The notes under the pieces were generated by a model. That model made no database searches and was not told the DNA's origin. It worked only from the letters and a program-made list of their open reading frames with translations. Positions 42,957 through 56,059 of a stretch of DNA of 64,000 nt are shown here, piece after piece. How positions within the stretch are numbered: position 1 is the first letter of the stretch; each line of letters begins with the position of its first letter. The stretch is taken from the NCBI GenBank assembly GCA_036346275.1, contig CM070717.1, positions 12,335,178-12,399,177 on the forward strand, given 5' to 3'. The position numbers were made by a program, and so were the translations under genes. This DNA is from Otatea glauca. Lineage: Eukaryota > Streptophyta > Magnoliopsida > Poales > Poaceae.

Positions 42957-45900
42957 GGTTGTTGGAGTTGTGGGCGCTACCACCACCGTCGGCGCTGTTG
43001 AAGATGTCTTCTATGATGTCGTCGTAAGTACGTGTTGGAGGACGTGACCTAGAAACCTGCAAGTTCAAGGTTAACTTAGGTTGTGCTACAAGTAACATTA
43101 TGCTGATTCACATGAATAACAATATGAGAATATCAATAGTACTATTCAACCAAGACACAATATGAGAATATCAATATGACAGGTCAAGCTAAATAAGAAT
43201 AGATACTATATATAAGAACTACACGTACGAACTAGTCAAGATATGCTGCAATAATCATATGAACATCAATCTCATATTCAATGAAGCATCAAAGTAATAC
43301 TCTCTAGTATTAACATAAGGCCAAGATTACAACTAAAATTATTTAATTCAACTTCCAAAGACCCCAATTGCATCACTGAGTATTCAAAAGATAACAAACA
43401 GTGAAAATAGTTCAAAGAAGCAATTAAGAGTTTTGGTAGTCATTTTAAGAGTTCAATATACAAAGTACAAATATAAAGCATTCTACAAGGATAAACAATC
43501 AAATTGTACATGGGCAAACAACACATTCTACAAGGATGCCATATAAAGCATTTAAAACATAAGTTCACAATTGAACAAGTTGTCTTAAGATAACTTTTCA
43601 ATTCCAAGAAGTCAACACAATATAAGGTTCGAAATCAAAAAGTTATTGACAGAAAGAAAAAATCAAATAGCACGTAATAATTTGGTCAACCATCACTTAT
43701 CAACAGGAGCACAACAATGAACTTTCATAAGCACACAAGTAAACCTTTTCAAGTATGAACATTGAGATGATTTGTGCAAGGTTTAAGAAAGAGTTGCCTA
43801 AATGTCCTAAAATCGACTAAGTTATGCATTTCAACAAAAATTATCACTTTTGCAACAGATTACTCAGATTGATATATACTAAAAGAATGAACTAGATTTC
43901 CTACGGAAGTATATGTCCATCCGCTGCACATGTAATCTCATATTCAATGAAGCATATGTAATCTCATAATCAAAGAATGAACTAAAGTTCCTACGGAAGC
44001 ATATGTAATCTCATATTCAATGAAGCATATGTAATCTCACATGTATTCTCATATTCAAAGAATGAACTAAATTTCCTATGGAAGCATATGTAATCTCAAC
44101 TAAATTGCAACTAATGTTCCTAAATTTGAGCAAGAGAAAGGAAGGGATGGGGCAAGTAGCTCACCAAGTCATCAAACTCCACAACAAAGTTCAAGCGAAC
44201 GAAAAATTAACAAACGAGACACCAAACCTACTACCTCTACTAAAAGACCGAAACCAACCTTTTAACTCTTTAAAACCGGCTTAAAACTAAGTCATTGAAA
44301 TGTTCAAAATTTCGGCATGACCTCTCTAGTAAATAGGACATCCACTCGTGAGACAAAAAAGCATTTGCGATTTATAATATATATATCAATCTCTCAAACC
44401 AGAAGGAGACATTCTAGCAGATCCTTAGATAATCAATCACACATCCAAAACGGCAATTTGTAAACTACGTACGCAATGACCACCACCACCGCCGGCGCTG
44501 TTGAAGATGTCTTCTATGATGTCGCCGTTAGTACGTCTTGGGAGGGCGTGACCCGAAACCTGTAAGTTCAAGAATTGACAAACTTAGCTCGTGTCGCAAA
44601 CTTAGAATGTTTTCGACATCCATACCTGTGGTGTCGTCTGAGGTGGCTGCAGGGCCCACGGGTTGAAGTACATAGGCATTCCTTGGCTTGGCATAGGTGG
44701 TGGGTACATGTAGAACGGGTTTGGAGGCTGGGAGCCCTGTAAGGCATAGACATGTACATTATGCCACATATAAATCATTCATTCAATTTTGGATAACGAA
44801 TTGAACCGATCCACCTTTACATGGTGCCTCTCACGTAGAAGGTGGTGCATCATGGAGTGAACATGTAGAAAGGAGGAGGAGGTGAGAGCTCTGTGGATCA
44901 TAGTTTGTGATATGAAGTATACATAATAGAGTTTTTTGAAAATAAAGAATGCATGAGAATATCATATAACCTGAGGTGCATCTCCTAGGGTGGTGCTTGC
45001 ATCCCATGGGGTTTATGAAGGGCGTCGGGGAGGCCGAGCACCCTGTGATGCTTCTCCTTGTGGTGGTGGCTGCATGTGCGGAGAAAACATGTAGAAGGGA
45101 GGTGGCTGGGAGCCCTATGACATAATAGTCAAGTTTGTGAATTCGTGATTTTACGAGCTAAGCGAATTAAAGAGTAATGAACTCAAGTATCTTTACTGCA
45201 TGAGCAGGAGGCGAAACACCGCACGTTAGGTCCAAGAGATTGTGACGATTCTTTGCATATAGATTGTTTGTTAGATTTTAATCACAAATGTAAACTTGAG
45301 CGTTTTGTTCAAAGCTGAGATTGTACCTGCAGATACATTTTCATGTATTCTGAGTCTTCTCGGCTTCTACGAGCTTCCTCCCGTGCTTGACGAGACTCTT
45401 CTCGCGCTTGACGAGCCTCCTCTCGCGCTTCACGAGCCTCCTCGTGCGCTTGTGCTTCCCGTGCGGACCTCGATGAGCGAGCACTCCCTTGTGAGGAAAC
45501 CGAGCCTCGTGGAGGACGATCGCACTCCACAACTCCATCCCCCATGGCCCACCTACAAACGATATATACTGACATGTGACCATGCAACATTTTTTTTCCT
45601 TAGTAGAGCGAAAACAAATAAAATCAGTTTTATTAACGAACCTCCCATGCTTTAGGCCCCCTCCAGCGTGGTACAACGCTTCCACATCGACCGGTGCGGC
45701 CCTCCAATCAACCTCCGGCCCATGACGTTGTGTCATTTGTTCTGCATATGACGCTTGCAAAACAGCATTTTGGTGCTCCTGGATGTAAATTTGCACAAAA
45801 CATATTGTGTCATTTATACTTACCATCCTCTCACTAGCCCCGTCGTCGCACAACACATCCGGGTTCTGTGGATCCTCGCCTTGGTGCCCCCGGATGTAAA

Positions 45901-47306
45901 CTTCCACAAAAGTGGGAGTACTCCCACTTTCAGCCTCCTACGATGCAAAGTTATAAACATAGTGACAAATTCAATAACAATTATAATACCGATACTTACC
46001 ATGCGTTGCTCTAGGCCAATGTGTCCGTCTGCGCCGTACTTGTGCTTCCCCAATCTACTTCTTCTGTTCCCTCGATTTCTATTTGATTTTTCTTGAAAAT
46101 CCTCCGACCCCCAGTACCGGCACATCCACCTCCAAGCCTCCATGTCCTTCATTATCCAATCGACCGAGCTCTGGAGATACTCTTGTTACATCGGTGTATC
46201 CTCCTCGCCTCTGGTCCTCTTCTCATGTTCACCTTCTTCATCCTCTTGTAAAATTGATGATAGCTTGAATCAGTGCATTCTTTGAGCGAATCTCAGACAA
46301 CCTTTTGTGCCGCCCTGTTGAAGACGCTTTTGGCCTTCTTCAAAGCGTTGTAATCGTCTTCGTTCTCTAGCCGGAACCTCTCCTGCATATAATCACACAC
46401 AGTCAAATTGTACTTACATTTAAAGCAATACTCAAATAGAGTAAATACATAACGCAAACTCACCCAGAAGCCAGCCCACACTGCGCCCTGACATGTTTGG
46501 TTGTCCTCGCCTCCTTCCACATTCTCCTTCAACGCCCAGTGCTTCCAGTTGTGGGCCGCGAATCTATCCCCGCCTGACTCAACCATGCCAGGGTAGTAGT
46601 ACCGGCCAAGGGCTCCTAGCACGGCATTAACCTTTGTAATGTGGCCCTTCCCAGTCCAACCCGGCTCTTTCCAGTGCCTACAACAAAATACAAGACAAAG
46701 ATGCATCAAAACAATAAGTTGTCAATTAGCTAATGCTAAAAGAGAAGATATAAGCATTACTGCTCCGTGTACCTCTATCAACCTCCTATCGGCGGGTTGC
46801 ATCTCGACGAACCGAGACGGTTTCTGAAACCTAAAATGCAAATAATTAGTTCATAGACATTACAAAGTAAATATGGAGATTAAATGATAATCCAATACTA
46901 CACATATACCTGATGGTACCCGAAGAAGACCCGCCCTCTTCAACTGGCTCTAAGGTCGCCTCCAACTCTGCATCTGCCGCTGCCTCGGCCTCGGCGTCTG
47001 CATCTGTATCTGTCGTCCCACCGCCACCACCCCAACGACCTCCTCGTCGTCCGCCTCGCCCATGTCGTCATGCTCACATCCCAACTGCCCCTCCTCTGCA
47101 ACCCCTACCTGCCCCTCGTCCTCCTGTGGCTGCTCCCGCGCCTGTTCTCGTGCCTGCTCATCGAAGCACCTCTGGAGCTGCTCCTGCCGCTGTCTAATCT
47201 GCGCCGCCCGACAAAATATATATGCGCCGCCGTCGAGTCGACCATCGAACCCTTGCTCCTCGACCTTACGGAGGGCGACCACTGAACTTGCCTTTAAGCT
47301 TGTCAA
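42957..47306 (-). pseudogene. TNP1-like gene of CACTA-C, multi-exon
   Basis: Exons recognisable on the minus strand, in order: an acidic N-terminus (47306-46914, with another frame giving ADAEAEAAADAEL); PSRFVEMQPADRRLIEVHGA (46827-46760); HWALKENVEGGEDNQ (46690-46450); AWRWMCRYWGSEDFQEKSNR and HIGLEQRM (46180-45995); TPTFVEVYIRGHQGED (45945-45840); HAGGGLKHGR (45785-45640); a charged coiled coil of EAREEARQ-type repeats (45555-45330); Pro-rich exons with PPFYMFSPHM (45120-44640); and a final exon DDIIEDIFNSADGGG ending at TGA near 42949. The GGG-x-KHGR block and RNR cluster are typical of plant TNP1 proteins, which bind subterminal repeats. Some exon edges are guesses and small frameshifts occur. 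Confidence 0.72.
44165..44575 (-). repeat. Duplicated 3' segment of the TNP1 gene
   Basis: 44165-44575 repeats 42500-42870 plus 42985-43066, including AACCAACCTTTTAACTCTT, AGGACATCCACTC, ATTCTAGCAGATCCTTAGAT and the exon encoding DIIEDIFNSA. Between the copies (43070-44160) lies AT-rich DNA with a small array of GGAAGCATATGTAATCTCA-type units (43910-44100). The duplicate exon has lost its reading frame end. Confidence 0.85.
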
Positions 47307-47484
47307 CTTTGATGCTGAACATAGTCATCTGTTCAAATTTGACAAGAGTTAGTATCTGAGTTTACAAATAATTTTCAATAACTTGCAAAAAAGAATGAGA
47401 CAACTATAACATGTAAAAAATGAAGGAGACAACAATGACTTGTAGAAATGAACGAGGCAACAATAATCTTACAAAATATACATA

Positions 47485-50400
47485 TCAAAAGTCGTCGGCG
47501 TCGGAATCCGCTTCTGCGACTCGTATTTCATTGAGGCGTGCTTGAAGGCGTGCAATCCTTCTGACTTTTGAGGCGTTTCCGTGACGGGCGGGTTCATCAT
47601 TATTACGTCGTGGCATCGGTAGGTAATTGATCGAGTCCTGCCTGTCGGAGATAAGGAAAGAATCCCCCATAGCTTCTTCTTGATATACATCACCCACATC
47701 ATCCTCTACGTTACTTGCCACATACGAAACATCCCTAGGAGGATATACTTCAGGGTTAACTTTAAATACAACCCACCAAGCCTTCAAGCTACGGTGAGGA
47801 TAGCTCAGGTAGTACACTGCTCAACTTTGATGTGCAAGCACAATGTTATTGATATGGCCTGAAGCCGCGAATGACGTGCTTCACCTCCACCATCCCAAAG
47901 TCATCGACACGTGTGCCGTTGTGTGGATCGAACCAATGGCAATCAAAAAACACAACCTTCAGTTCTTTGCCACCCCCAAAGGTATACTCAATTATGTTTT
48001 GTACAACACCGTAGTAGTCTAATATATCACCGCTGGAATCGGATGACGTTGTGACTACTCCGCTGTTTGAAGTGGCCACAGGTGGACGGCTAGCTTCTAA
48101 TTTCACTGTTCGAAAATGGAACCCGTTCACATCACAGCGACTATAGCTCCTTTCCGTCACATCACCATGTGAGAGCTGTCGGAGATCCTCAGGGACGGAG
48201 GCATCACGCATACACTATATAGCAACATTCATCACTGTTAGTCTAATATTAAGTTACTACAACAATTCATTTTAGAAAAATAAATAAATAGTCAAATTAC
48301 ATACTGACGGAACCATTGCACGAAGCTTGGGCCGCCTTTCAACCCATCACGACATAGGTTATCCAATTGCTTAGTTGTGGGTTGTCGAGTTGACTTTCAA
48401 TTTTGTTTATCAAATACTCTGCGTCATTTATTCTCGGGTTAAAAAGGACACTACACTGAAATGTTGAAAACATAATTCAGAAAGTCACTTACTCAAAATA
48501 TTTTTCAACTTCTACCATGTTAGTGAACATGTAAAGCATGGCCATGTTCCACTCCTCATACTCAACATGGTGTGCAGTGTACGACCCAACAGGTTGACCC
48601 TTGCATTGAAAAAGCTTAAGTTCGCTCAACGGTTCTTCTTCCACGGCACGGTACCGATTCCTACGGACATTCACGTTGTGCTTGAGTGCGAAATACTTTG
48701 TTGAGAAGTTTGTGATCTCTTTACTTGCATAAGCCTCTGCGATACACCCCTCTACCCTTGCCTTGTTGCGCACTTTGTAGCTCTAAGCTTTTGAACTCCC
48801 TTTCACGATTATACATCCATCCGAATCTGCGGGACCTCCAACCTTCGCTTCCCAAGGTAGATGCACCAGCGGATGTTGCATCACATTCATAAAACCAGGT
48901 GGGAAAGTTTTTCCAACTTGCATACAAGCAATGGAATTCCTTCTCTAACTTCGCATCAACGTCTTGAGATTTCCTTACCGCATATCTGCTTATAGAAGTG
49001 GCGAGCTCGCCTAACATCCTCCACAACTCATTATCAAAATAGCCACGAAACATTACCGGAACAAGTCTTTCCATGATAATATGGCAATCATGACTCTTTA
49101 GCCCGTTTAGCTTACCGGTGCTGACATTCACAGCCCATTTTATGTTAGATGCATAGCGATCAGGAAAGTTTAGAGTTTTCAACCACCTCAAAATCTGTTT
49201 ACGGTCTTCTGGCTTCACACAGTATGGAACTCGTGGCCGGCTCTCATTTCCATTTAAATCAACTTTAACCTTGAGCCACGGCCTAGCACAATGGTCACCC
49301 ATGTCTTTCCTAGCACTCATGTTATCCTTTGTTTTGTCGGTTACATCAAACACCATGCTTATGATGCTTTCTGCCACATTGCGCTCTTGGTGCATCAAAT
49401 CTATGTTATGCAGCAGAATCAAAGCTTTCGCGTAAGGCAGCTCCCAAAGAAAAGAAATATGAGTCCATTTGTGCTCCTTTCCATAGCCAGTGAAACCCAC
49501 TTCCGTAGATCGTACAAGCCGACTATGCCATTCAGCTATCTCCTCTTCTGTGAGTCGCTTCGACGGCCCTTTTTTAACTTTTTGTCCTTTTCGAAATGCT
49601 TTGGCGTCGTTCCTAAAAGGGTGCCTCGCCGGAAGCCATCGTCGATGGCAATCGAAGAATGTGATCTTTTTACCGTGCGTGAGCCTGAATGCATCAGAGT
49701 CAGCCATACAAATTGGATAACACAGGCGACCATGAACACACCAGCCGGCCCAAATGCCATATGCCAACAAATCATGGACCGACCACAGGTATGCGGCTCG
49801 TAAGGTAAATTCTCTACCACCAACGCTGTCGTATGCCTTTTCCCCTCGCCACAACTTCTTCAGCTCATCAATTAAGGGCCGCATGAACACATTGAGATCC
49901 TTCCCTGGATGCTTAGGACCTGGAATGACAAGAGCAAGGAATATGAACCCCTATTTCAAGCAAATCTCAGGTGGAAGATTGAATGGCATGATGAAGACCG
50001 GCCAACAAGAGTAAGGGCTAGCGCTTGTGCCGAAAGGTGTGAAACCGTCCATGGACAAACCAAGACGGACACTCCTAGGGTCGCTTGCAAATGCAGGATC
50101 GAATCGGTCCAATGCCTGCCATGCCTCGCCATCAGACGGATGCACCATCATATCCGGGTCTTGGTCCTCATGTTTACCTTCTTTGTGCCACCGCATATGT
50201 TTCGCTGTTTCTTCTAACATGTACAGCCGTTTAAGCCTATCCATGATCGGCATGTACCGAAGCTGTTTAGTCGCGACCTTTGTAGTCACTGATACCCCTT
50301 CCTCATCTACCACCTCAACGAATCTGCACTTACCGCAATGCATACAATGGGTATCCTTGTCATGATCCTTCCAGAACAGCATGCAATTATTCTCGCACAC

Positions 50401-50850
50401 ATCAATCTTCTGGTAATTCATCCCGAGGCCGGCCATCAACTTTTTCGATTGGTACAAATCCTTTGGCATCTTGTGGTTAGGCGGAAGGACATCATTCATT
50501 AGTTCAAGCAAAGCGTTGAAGCATTTGTTCGAAAAGTTCAACTTCGACTTCATCAACATAAGCCGTGTAACCGCCTGCAGGACGGTCACATTGGTCAAGT
50601 CATGCAGCTTCTCGTCCGAGGCGTCAAGTAGCCTATAGAATTCCTTAACCTCCTCCGGCTGTGACCCCTCCCCGGAGTTAAATTCAGTCCCCCTGCCAAG
50701 ATCATCCAGCATCTCTTCCATCCGGTCGTGATCCTCCACATGGTCCAGCATCTCTTCCATCTCGATGGCCTGCCCTGCGGCCTCTCCATGATGGTGCCAC
50801 ACCAAATAGTTAGGCATGAACCCGTTCTTGCAAATGTGATACTGCACTAT
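47485..50850 (-). pseudogene. TNP2-like transposase gene of CACTA-C, 5' end cut by copia
   Basis: From 50847 the minus frame reads QYHICKNGFMPNYLVWHHHGE, then NDVLPPNHKMPKDLYQSKKL, CMLFWKDHDKDTHC, LGLSMDGFTPFG, HPGKDLNVFMRPLIDEL, LWSVHDLLAYG, LHNIDLMHQERNV, and then RNKARVEGCIAEAY (48770-48730), HFRTVKLEASRP (48130-48090) and YYLSYPHRSLKAWWVV (47815-47770), ending at TGA 47485. These match the Transposase_21 (PF02992) and DUF4216-type regions of plant TNP2, the catalytic subunit of CACTA transposition. Introns fit near 48455-48491 (GTAAGT to TTTCAG), 48212-48303 and about 47820-47850. Damage: TAG at 49951-49953, a local frame swap (48830-48915), and the copia insertion. Confidence 0.9.
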
Positions 50851-52212
50851 TGAAGAGGAACACGGTATGCTACGCTAGCACAAAAAAAATCTACCGCGTA
50901 ACCAGAAAGCTACTCGCAAGAAGGGGATCATAGATAAGATTACCACTAGACGCGCAGTTGCGGAATCCTTCACGCGTCGATGTAGTGGATCGTCCTCGCC
51001 GCAGTCGTTGCGTCGATGTAGTGGATCGTCCTCGCCTTGCCGTGGATTGTCCTCCCACGCCGCAGTCGCAGCAGCGTCACCGCAGTAGTCCACACGTCCA
51101 GAGATGGAACGCCGTGCGTCGGTTTGCAAGCACCTGGTCGCTCAGCAGGGGTAGCGAGAGGAGTAGGCTAGGGTTTCAAGTGAATCACTCCTAAACCGTG
51201 GAAAGCACACCTGCGCCTCCTCCTCCCCTCCTTATATAGCCACGAGATGAAACCTAAACTAGGGCCCATCGTGCTAAGCCCACGAGGTTCATTAATTACG
51301 GATCCAATTCAAATTAATGCGTCCCAGCCCATTAAGTGTGTGACCCTGCAGGTTCACGTACGTTTGGACGTGGATTCGGAAAACTCCTTTTCAATCCAAT
51401 AGTTGGTAGTAGCTTCTTGCAAAGTATGCCAACTCCCAAACATACTATGATCAAATCGGACAGAACCTATCAAAAGTACTCATGTAATAATCCCTTTGCC
51501 AAGTATATGAAGATTGATCTCAAGGCGAGAAGCATGTCATCCTTTGATGATTCAATCCATCTCTCGTATCCGTGATATATTAATAAGTTGTGATTGACTC
51601 CTCAATCACGGCATGGCCATGCACTTCCTTAATCATATCACACGAGTGGCCTTGTCATATATCTCCGTTTCATTGGAGTGGCAAATTCCATCTTGATGCT
51701 CACTTCCTTTGCACGTTTCATAGTAAACATGAAAGCTACCTTTATAACTATCCGGTTAGGAAGTAGTGTTTGATAGCCCCAAGGAAAACTATTACACATG
51801 TAGGGAATATGACAATCTCAGGTCTAAGGATCATACATTTACTAGGTATGAGATACACTGATGACACATAAGAATGAAACATTCTCGCAGTGTCCCATTG
51901 CGGGTCTATCTAACCCATGTTCTTCAACATGCGTCCACAATGTATAGATGATATCTCCATATCCCATGATCTATGAAGCATGATCATCGATCACTACATG
52001 TGCTGATCTATTCATCGTTGTCCTATACGATGATATCTGATCAAAGATATTTATCAAATTACATCATTAAGTAAAGAGCTTCATAAGCAAGTCACATACT
52101 TGTTGATCAATACAATGATATACATTCATTGGACCAATAATCATATTATTATTCATAAACATAGTCATGTTACAATCATCTAAATGATTGCCTCAAGGGC
52201 ATAACACTAACA
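50851..52212 (-). repeat. 3' LTR of the copia element
   Basis: Plus strand reads TGAAGAGGAACACGG to TAACACTAACA. It matches the solo LTR at 24329-25723, which has its own TSD and so confirms both boundaries. A TATA box is visible on the minus strand (GCTATATAAG, 51231-51240). 1362 bp. Confidence 0.92.
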
Positions 52213-52230
52213 ATCTCCCACTTGCACTTG
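52213..52230 (-). promoter_or_regulatory. Polypurine tract region of the copia element
   Basis: On the minus strand CAAGTGCAAGTGGGAGAT precedes the LTR start TGTTAG directly. The AAGTGGGAGA core is the usual form of plant copia PPTs. Confidence 0.8.
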
Positions 52231-52298
52231 AGTCAATCAATTAAGTATCTAATACCAATAGACCTTGTGTGCGCCTCATGCTTAGGCTGTGGCAGTGG

Positions 52299-53135
52299 CT
52301 ATGTCAACGGATCGGCCACATTGGCTTCTGTATGTACTTTGCATATTCTCACGTCACCTCTATCCACAATCTTGCGAATAAGGTGAAAGCGACGGAGTAT
52401 GTGTTTAGACTTCTGATGTGATCTAGGCTCTTTTGCTTGTGCAATGGCACCACTATTATCACAATAGATGTCCATTGGACTAGAGGCACTAGCGACCACA
52501 CCAAGCTCTGTGATAAACTTCTTAATCCACACAGCTTCCTTTGCGGCCTCCGAAGCCGCAATGTACTCCGCTTCTGCCGTAGAGTCGGCCACCGTGTTTT
52601 GCTTGGAACTCTTCCAGCTTACTGCTCCTCCATTAAGTGTAAACACAAACCCGGATTGCAATAGAAAATCATCTTTGTCAGTTTGGAAGCTTGCATCGGT
52701 GTAACCCTTTGCAACCAGATCTTCCTCACGTCCAAAAATAGGGAACATACATTTAGTTCTTCTCAAGTACTTCAGGATATTTTTTACGGCTATCCAATGA
52801 CCATCACCAGGATCCGCTTGGTATCTGCTCGTGACACTTAGAGCATATGAGACATCTAGGCGTGTACAGATCATGGCATACATAATAGACCCAATAGATC
52901 ATGGCATACACTTGCTCATCCTGTCTCGCTCATCAGATGTCGAAGGACACTGATTCTTGCAGAGACTGATGCCATGTGACATTGGCATGAAACCTCTCTT
53001 GGATTCATGCATATTGAACCTTTTCAATATCTTGTCAATGTACATTTCCTGACTTAATCCAATTAACCTTTTTGATCTATCTCTATAGATTTTTATACCC
53101 AAGATATAGCATGCTTCTCCCAAGTCCTTCATTGA
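52299..53135 (-). pseudogene. Copia RNase H and end of reverse transcriptase
   Basis: On the minus strand, from the TSD of the solo LTR: FSMKDLGEACYILGIKIYRD, then HGISLCKNQCPS, then after a frameshift near 52890 MYAMICTRLDVSYALS, KYLRRTK, GYTDASFQTDKDD, GAVSWKSSKQNTVADSTAEA, YCDNSGAIAQAKEPRSHQKS, HIL-like RRFHLIRKIV. The copia RNase H acids are visible: D in YTDASF, E in AEAEYI, D in YCDNSGA. The sequence ends ANVADPLT just before the PPT. Confidence 0.9.
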
Positions 53136-53140
53136 GAAAC

Positions 53141-55368
53141 TGTAACACCCCGGCATCTATCATGCCCGAATGCTACCAAACATAGAAACTCCAACAATTA
53201 AATATCCCAAAATAAGCTAAATTCCAGCAAGGTTACCGATTGCTAATACTGAAAATTCGGCAGCATAACATCTGTTTTTATCATGAATTTAGCAACGTTA
53301 ATATCCTGGCAAGTAATATCAATATATAAAGCATCTAAAGAAGCAATGGACATAAATGTAACATCCACAAAATCTCATACTAACAGTTCCAATCTCACTA
53401 CAAAAAAAAACGAACCCAACGAGAGATTTAAGCACTCCAATTGACCATTTAACAAGTTTCATGGCCTTTACTTATTTCCAAGAATTCAAATCGTAACTTA
53501 TAACATTGCCTAAAGTGAAATGCTACGTGAGAAGGTGTAGCTAATCCTTATCCATATACCAACTTTTGGTACCTAAAAAAACAACATTAAACACAAGAGT
53601 GAGTTTAAAACTCAGCAAGCATAATGAAATGAGTGAAAGAATCATTTAGCACCAACAACAACATATTCATCATTTTCATATTCATAATATCGTTAACAAT
53701 TCGTACTCATCTCCTTGAATAAGATGCAATGCCATGCGATGCACATGTCCTCTCAAAGGCGTATATCGGTATAGCTGAGTGCACACCGTCGGTGTGCACC
53801 CTCTTCCCCCTTCCATCCCGTAGATGGAGGGTGCCTACTCCTCGCTTCCATTCGCCACGGTGAATGAAATCACGATGTAGGACTTACTCTATGGCTCTCC
53901 GGATTAGTCATAACTTTCTCACCGGCTTTACCGGACTAGTTAGGACTTTCTCACCGCCCTGGCCAGATTTCATGCCATGAATGCAACATGTACTAGTAAC
54001 CCAAAACAACATGTACAACAATTTTATCTCATCTTGACATAGCATTACTATGAATCAAGTCCTCATATCCTGGTTAACATTAGACATAGCAAATTAATCT
54101 ATTAGTTACTCGTTCATCACATAAGCATCAACATAACAAACCACTCATCAACTAGTCAATGGCACACACAGCATCTCTAACAATTTCCTACCACACACTA
54201 CCCATTCCAAAACACTTGCCTTAGCCTCAGGCGACGGAATGGTGAGATGAGGAAGGCACTCCCGGGGTCACACCACCTGCAAACACGCATCAAACACTCA
54301 AAATGTACCCCCAAAACAATAAACACTAGATCATCTACCCGACTACACAAACTACTCCCAAAATCCGAAAAACGGAGAGTTTGTCCCTCCCGGACAGCAG
54401 ACTTCGATCTAGCATAACTTTGGCTAGGGGCTCCGAAATGATTAAACGAGTACATCATCGCGAAGCTTAGGAAATTTCCTAATTTTTCCTAGGTATTGAG
54501 AAAAGCTGATTCGGCCTTTAAAGTTGTTTAATCTACAAAAATACTATGATCTGTTCCAACTACGCCACAGATTTGAACACGTTCGATAAAACAGCCATAA
54601 CTTTCAAACAGCTGATCAGAATTATGCGTTCTTTATGCCCAATTAAAGGTATTGAAATTACCTACAACTTCTTCAACAGGCGACTGACCAAAATCCGACT
54701 CTAAAATCGCTTAATCTCAAACCCTTGGTCGGCCGCCCAATCTGCCCGAACTGCTACACATGCAAAACTCTTCAAAACTTCCAATCTAACCAATTACCGC
54801 ACCACCAATTGTTCTAAAAACTTGAGAACTACCTTTAGCACAGATCCTAGCCCATCCCCATGGCTCACCCAAGACCATACCTCTTCCGAAGAATGGAGGA
54901 CAACGAATTCTTCCTCCCGGCTTCCCGATCTGCCTTTCCCGCGCTGGAACACGCCGGATCTCCGCGTCGCGGAGCCTCCCGACGAACTGAGCAGCAAGGG
55001 GGGTGAGGTGGGGAGCCTTCCTAGGCCACCAAAGAGGGTGGAGAAGGGAGGAGGTGGAGGAGGAGGTGGCGCAAGGAAGGGAGTGGGGCGGCTGGTTGGG
55101 GGAAAAAAGAGAGGAGAGGGGAGGGAATTAGGGCAGGGGAGGAGATATGGGGCGTCCCAACCAGGTCCCCAAGTGGGCTCCCACCCCCACACGGGCCCAA
55201 AATCGAACCCACTAAAGCCCACACTCCTTTTCTTTTCGGCCCAAGCTTCCCGAACAAGCCCAACACCCAAAATCAGCCCTAGAACGCCACTCCTTTCACA
55301 CCGAAAAATTTTAAACCCAAAAAAAATTTCATATTTCAAAATATATATAAACCTTCCGAAGCATCACA
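53141..55368 (-). mobile_element. 2.2-kb solo gypsy LTR nested in the copia reverse transcriptase
   Basis: Plus strand starts TGTAACACCCCGGC and ends AAGCATCACA. The exact 5-bp duplication GAAAC flanks it (53136-53140 and 55369-55373). Read on the minus strand it shows a C-rich leader (55230-54880), a GGTGCACACC stem-loop (53779-53799), the hairpin GAGTTTTAAACTC (53601-53613) and TTTTTTTAG-GTACC (53574). No internal region remains. Removing it rejoins SLKRSF to SMKDLGEA of the host RT. ORFs inside (54794-55394) are composition shadows. Confidence 0.95.
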
Positions 55369-55990
55369 GAAACTCCTTTTCAATGAAGTCTTAACATCTT
55401 CAAGCATAGGAATGTCATTCCCGATCAATAATATGTCATCCACATACAAAATCAGAAATACAAGTGCGCTCCCACTAGCCTTCTTGTAAACACAAGGCTC
55501 TTCTTCATTTTTGATAAAGTCAAAACCTTTGACTACTTCATCAAAATGAATGTTCCAACTCCGAGATGCTTGATTTAACCCATAAATGGATCTTTGAAGC
55601 TTGCATACCCTTTTAGCATATTTAGGATCAACAAAACCTTCAGGTTGTATCATGTATACATCCTCAGAAAGATTCCCATTAATGAATCTGTTTTGACATC
55701 CATCGCCATATTTCATAATCAAAATATGCGACAATAGCTAAAAGGATCGAGACAGACTTGAGCATGGCTACCGGTGAGAAAGTTTCATCATAGTCAACTC
55801 CTTGAACTTGTTTGAAACCCTTTGCCACCAACCGTGCCTTATAGATCTGAACATTTCCATCTCGTCTATCTTTTTCTTGAAAATCCATTTGCACTCAATG
55901 GTTTTACACCATCGGAGAGTCGACCAAGTTCCAAACTTGATTGTCTTGCATGGATTGAATTTGGATCTCATGGCTTCAAGCCATTTTTGA
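55369..55990 (-). pseudogene. Copia reverse transcriptase, N-terminal part
   Basis: Minus-strand blocks in shifting frames: KWIFKKKIDEME (about 55900-55850), RLVAKGFKQVQGVDYDETFSPVA (55820-55760), MIQPEGFVDPKYAKRVCKLQRSIYGLNQASRSW (55650-55550), and LVFLILYVDDILLIGND (55480-55420). YVDD with both catalytic aspartates is intact. At least two frameshifts lie between these blocks. The RT continues past the solo LTR at 53135. Confidence 0.9.
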
Positions 55991-56059
55991 GTTTGGGTCC
56001 ATCATTGCTTCTTCATAAGTCGTGGGCTCATCATTGTCCAACAATAATATGTCACTCCC

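Larger units (their letters stand above)
42020..50850 (-). mobile_element. CACTA transposon 'C' with TNP2 and TNP1 genes, minus sense
   Basis: The left terminus reads CACTACAAGAATC at 42020, preceded by GTA. Subterminal repeats follow to 42305. On the minus strand the gene order is TNP2 (transposase, from 50850 down to 47485) then TNP1 (47306 down to about 42950), the canonical order of autonomous En/Spm-type elements. The element is interrupted inside the N-terminal part of TNP2 by a copia element at 50851. The 5' part of TNP2 and the other terminus are not found further right, because the far end of the copia was lost in a deletion near 58303. Confidence 0.88.

Noticed and set aside
47062..47352. 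Plus-strand ORFs over the TNP1 N-terminus
   Set aside because: They mirror the acidic/Gln-rich minus-strand exon of TNP1 and have no motif.
54794..55394. Two overlapping long ORFs on opposite strands
   Set aside because: Low-complexity Gly- or Pro-rich text within the C-rich leader of a solo LTR bounded by an exact TSD.
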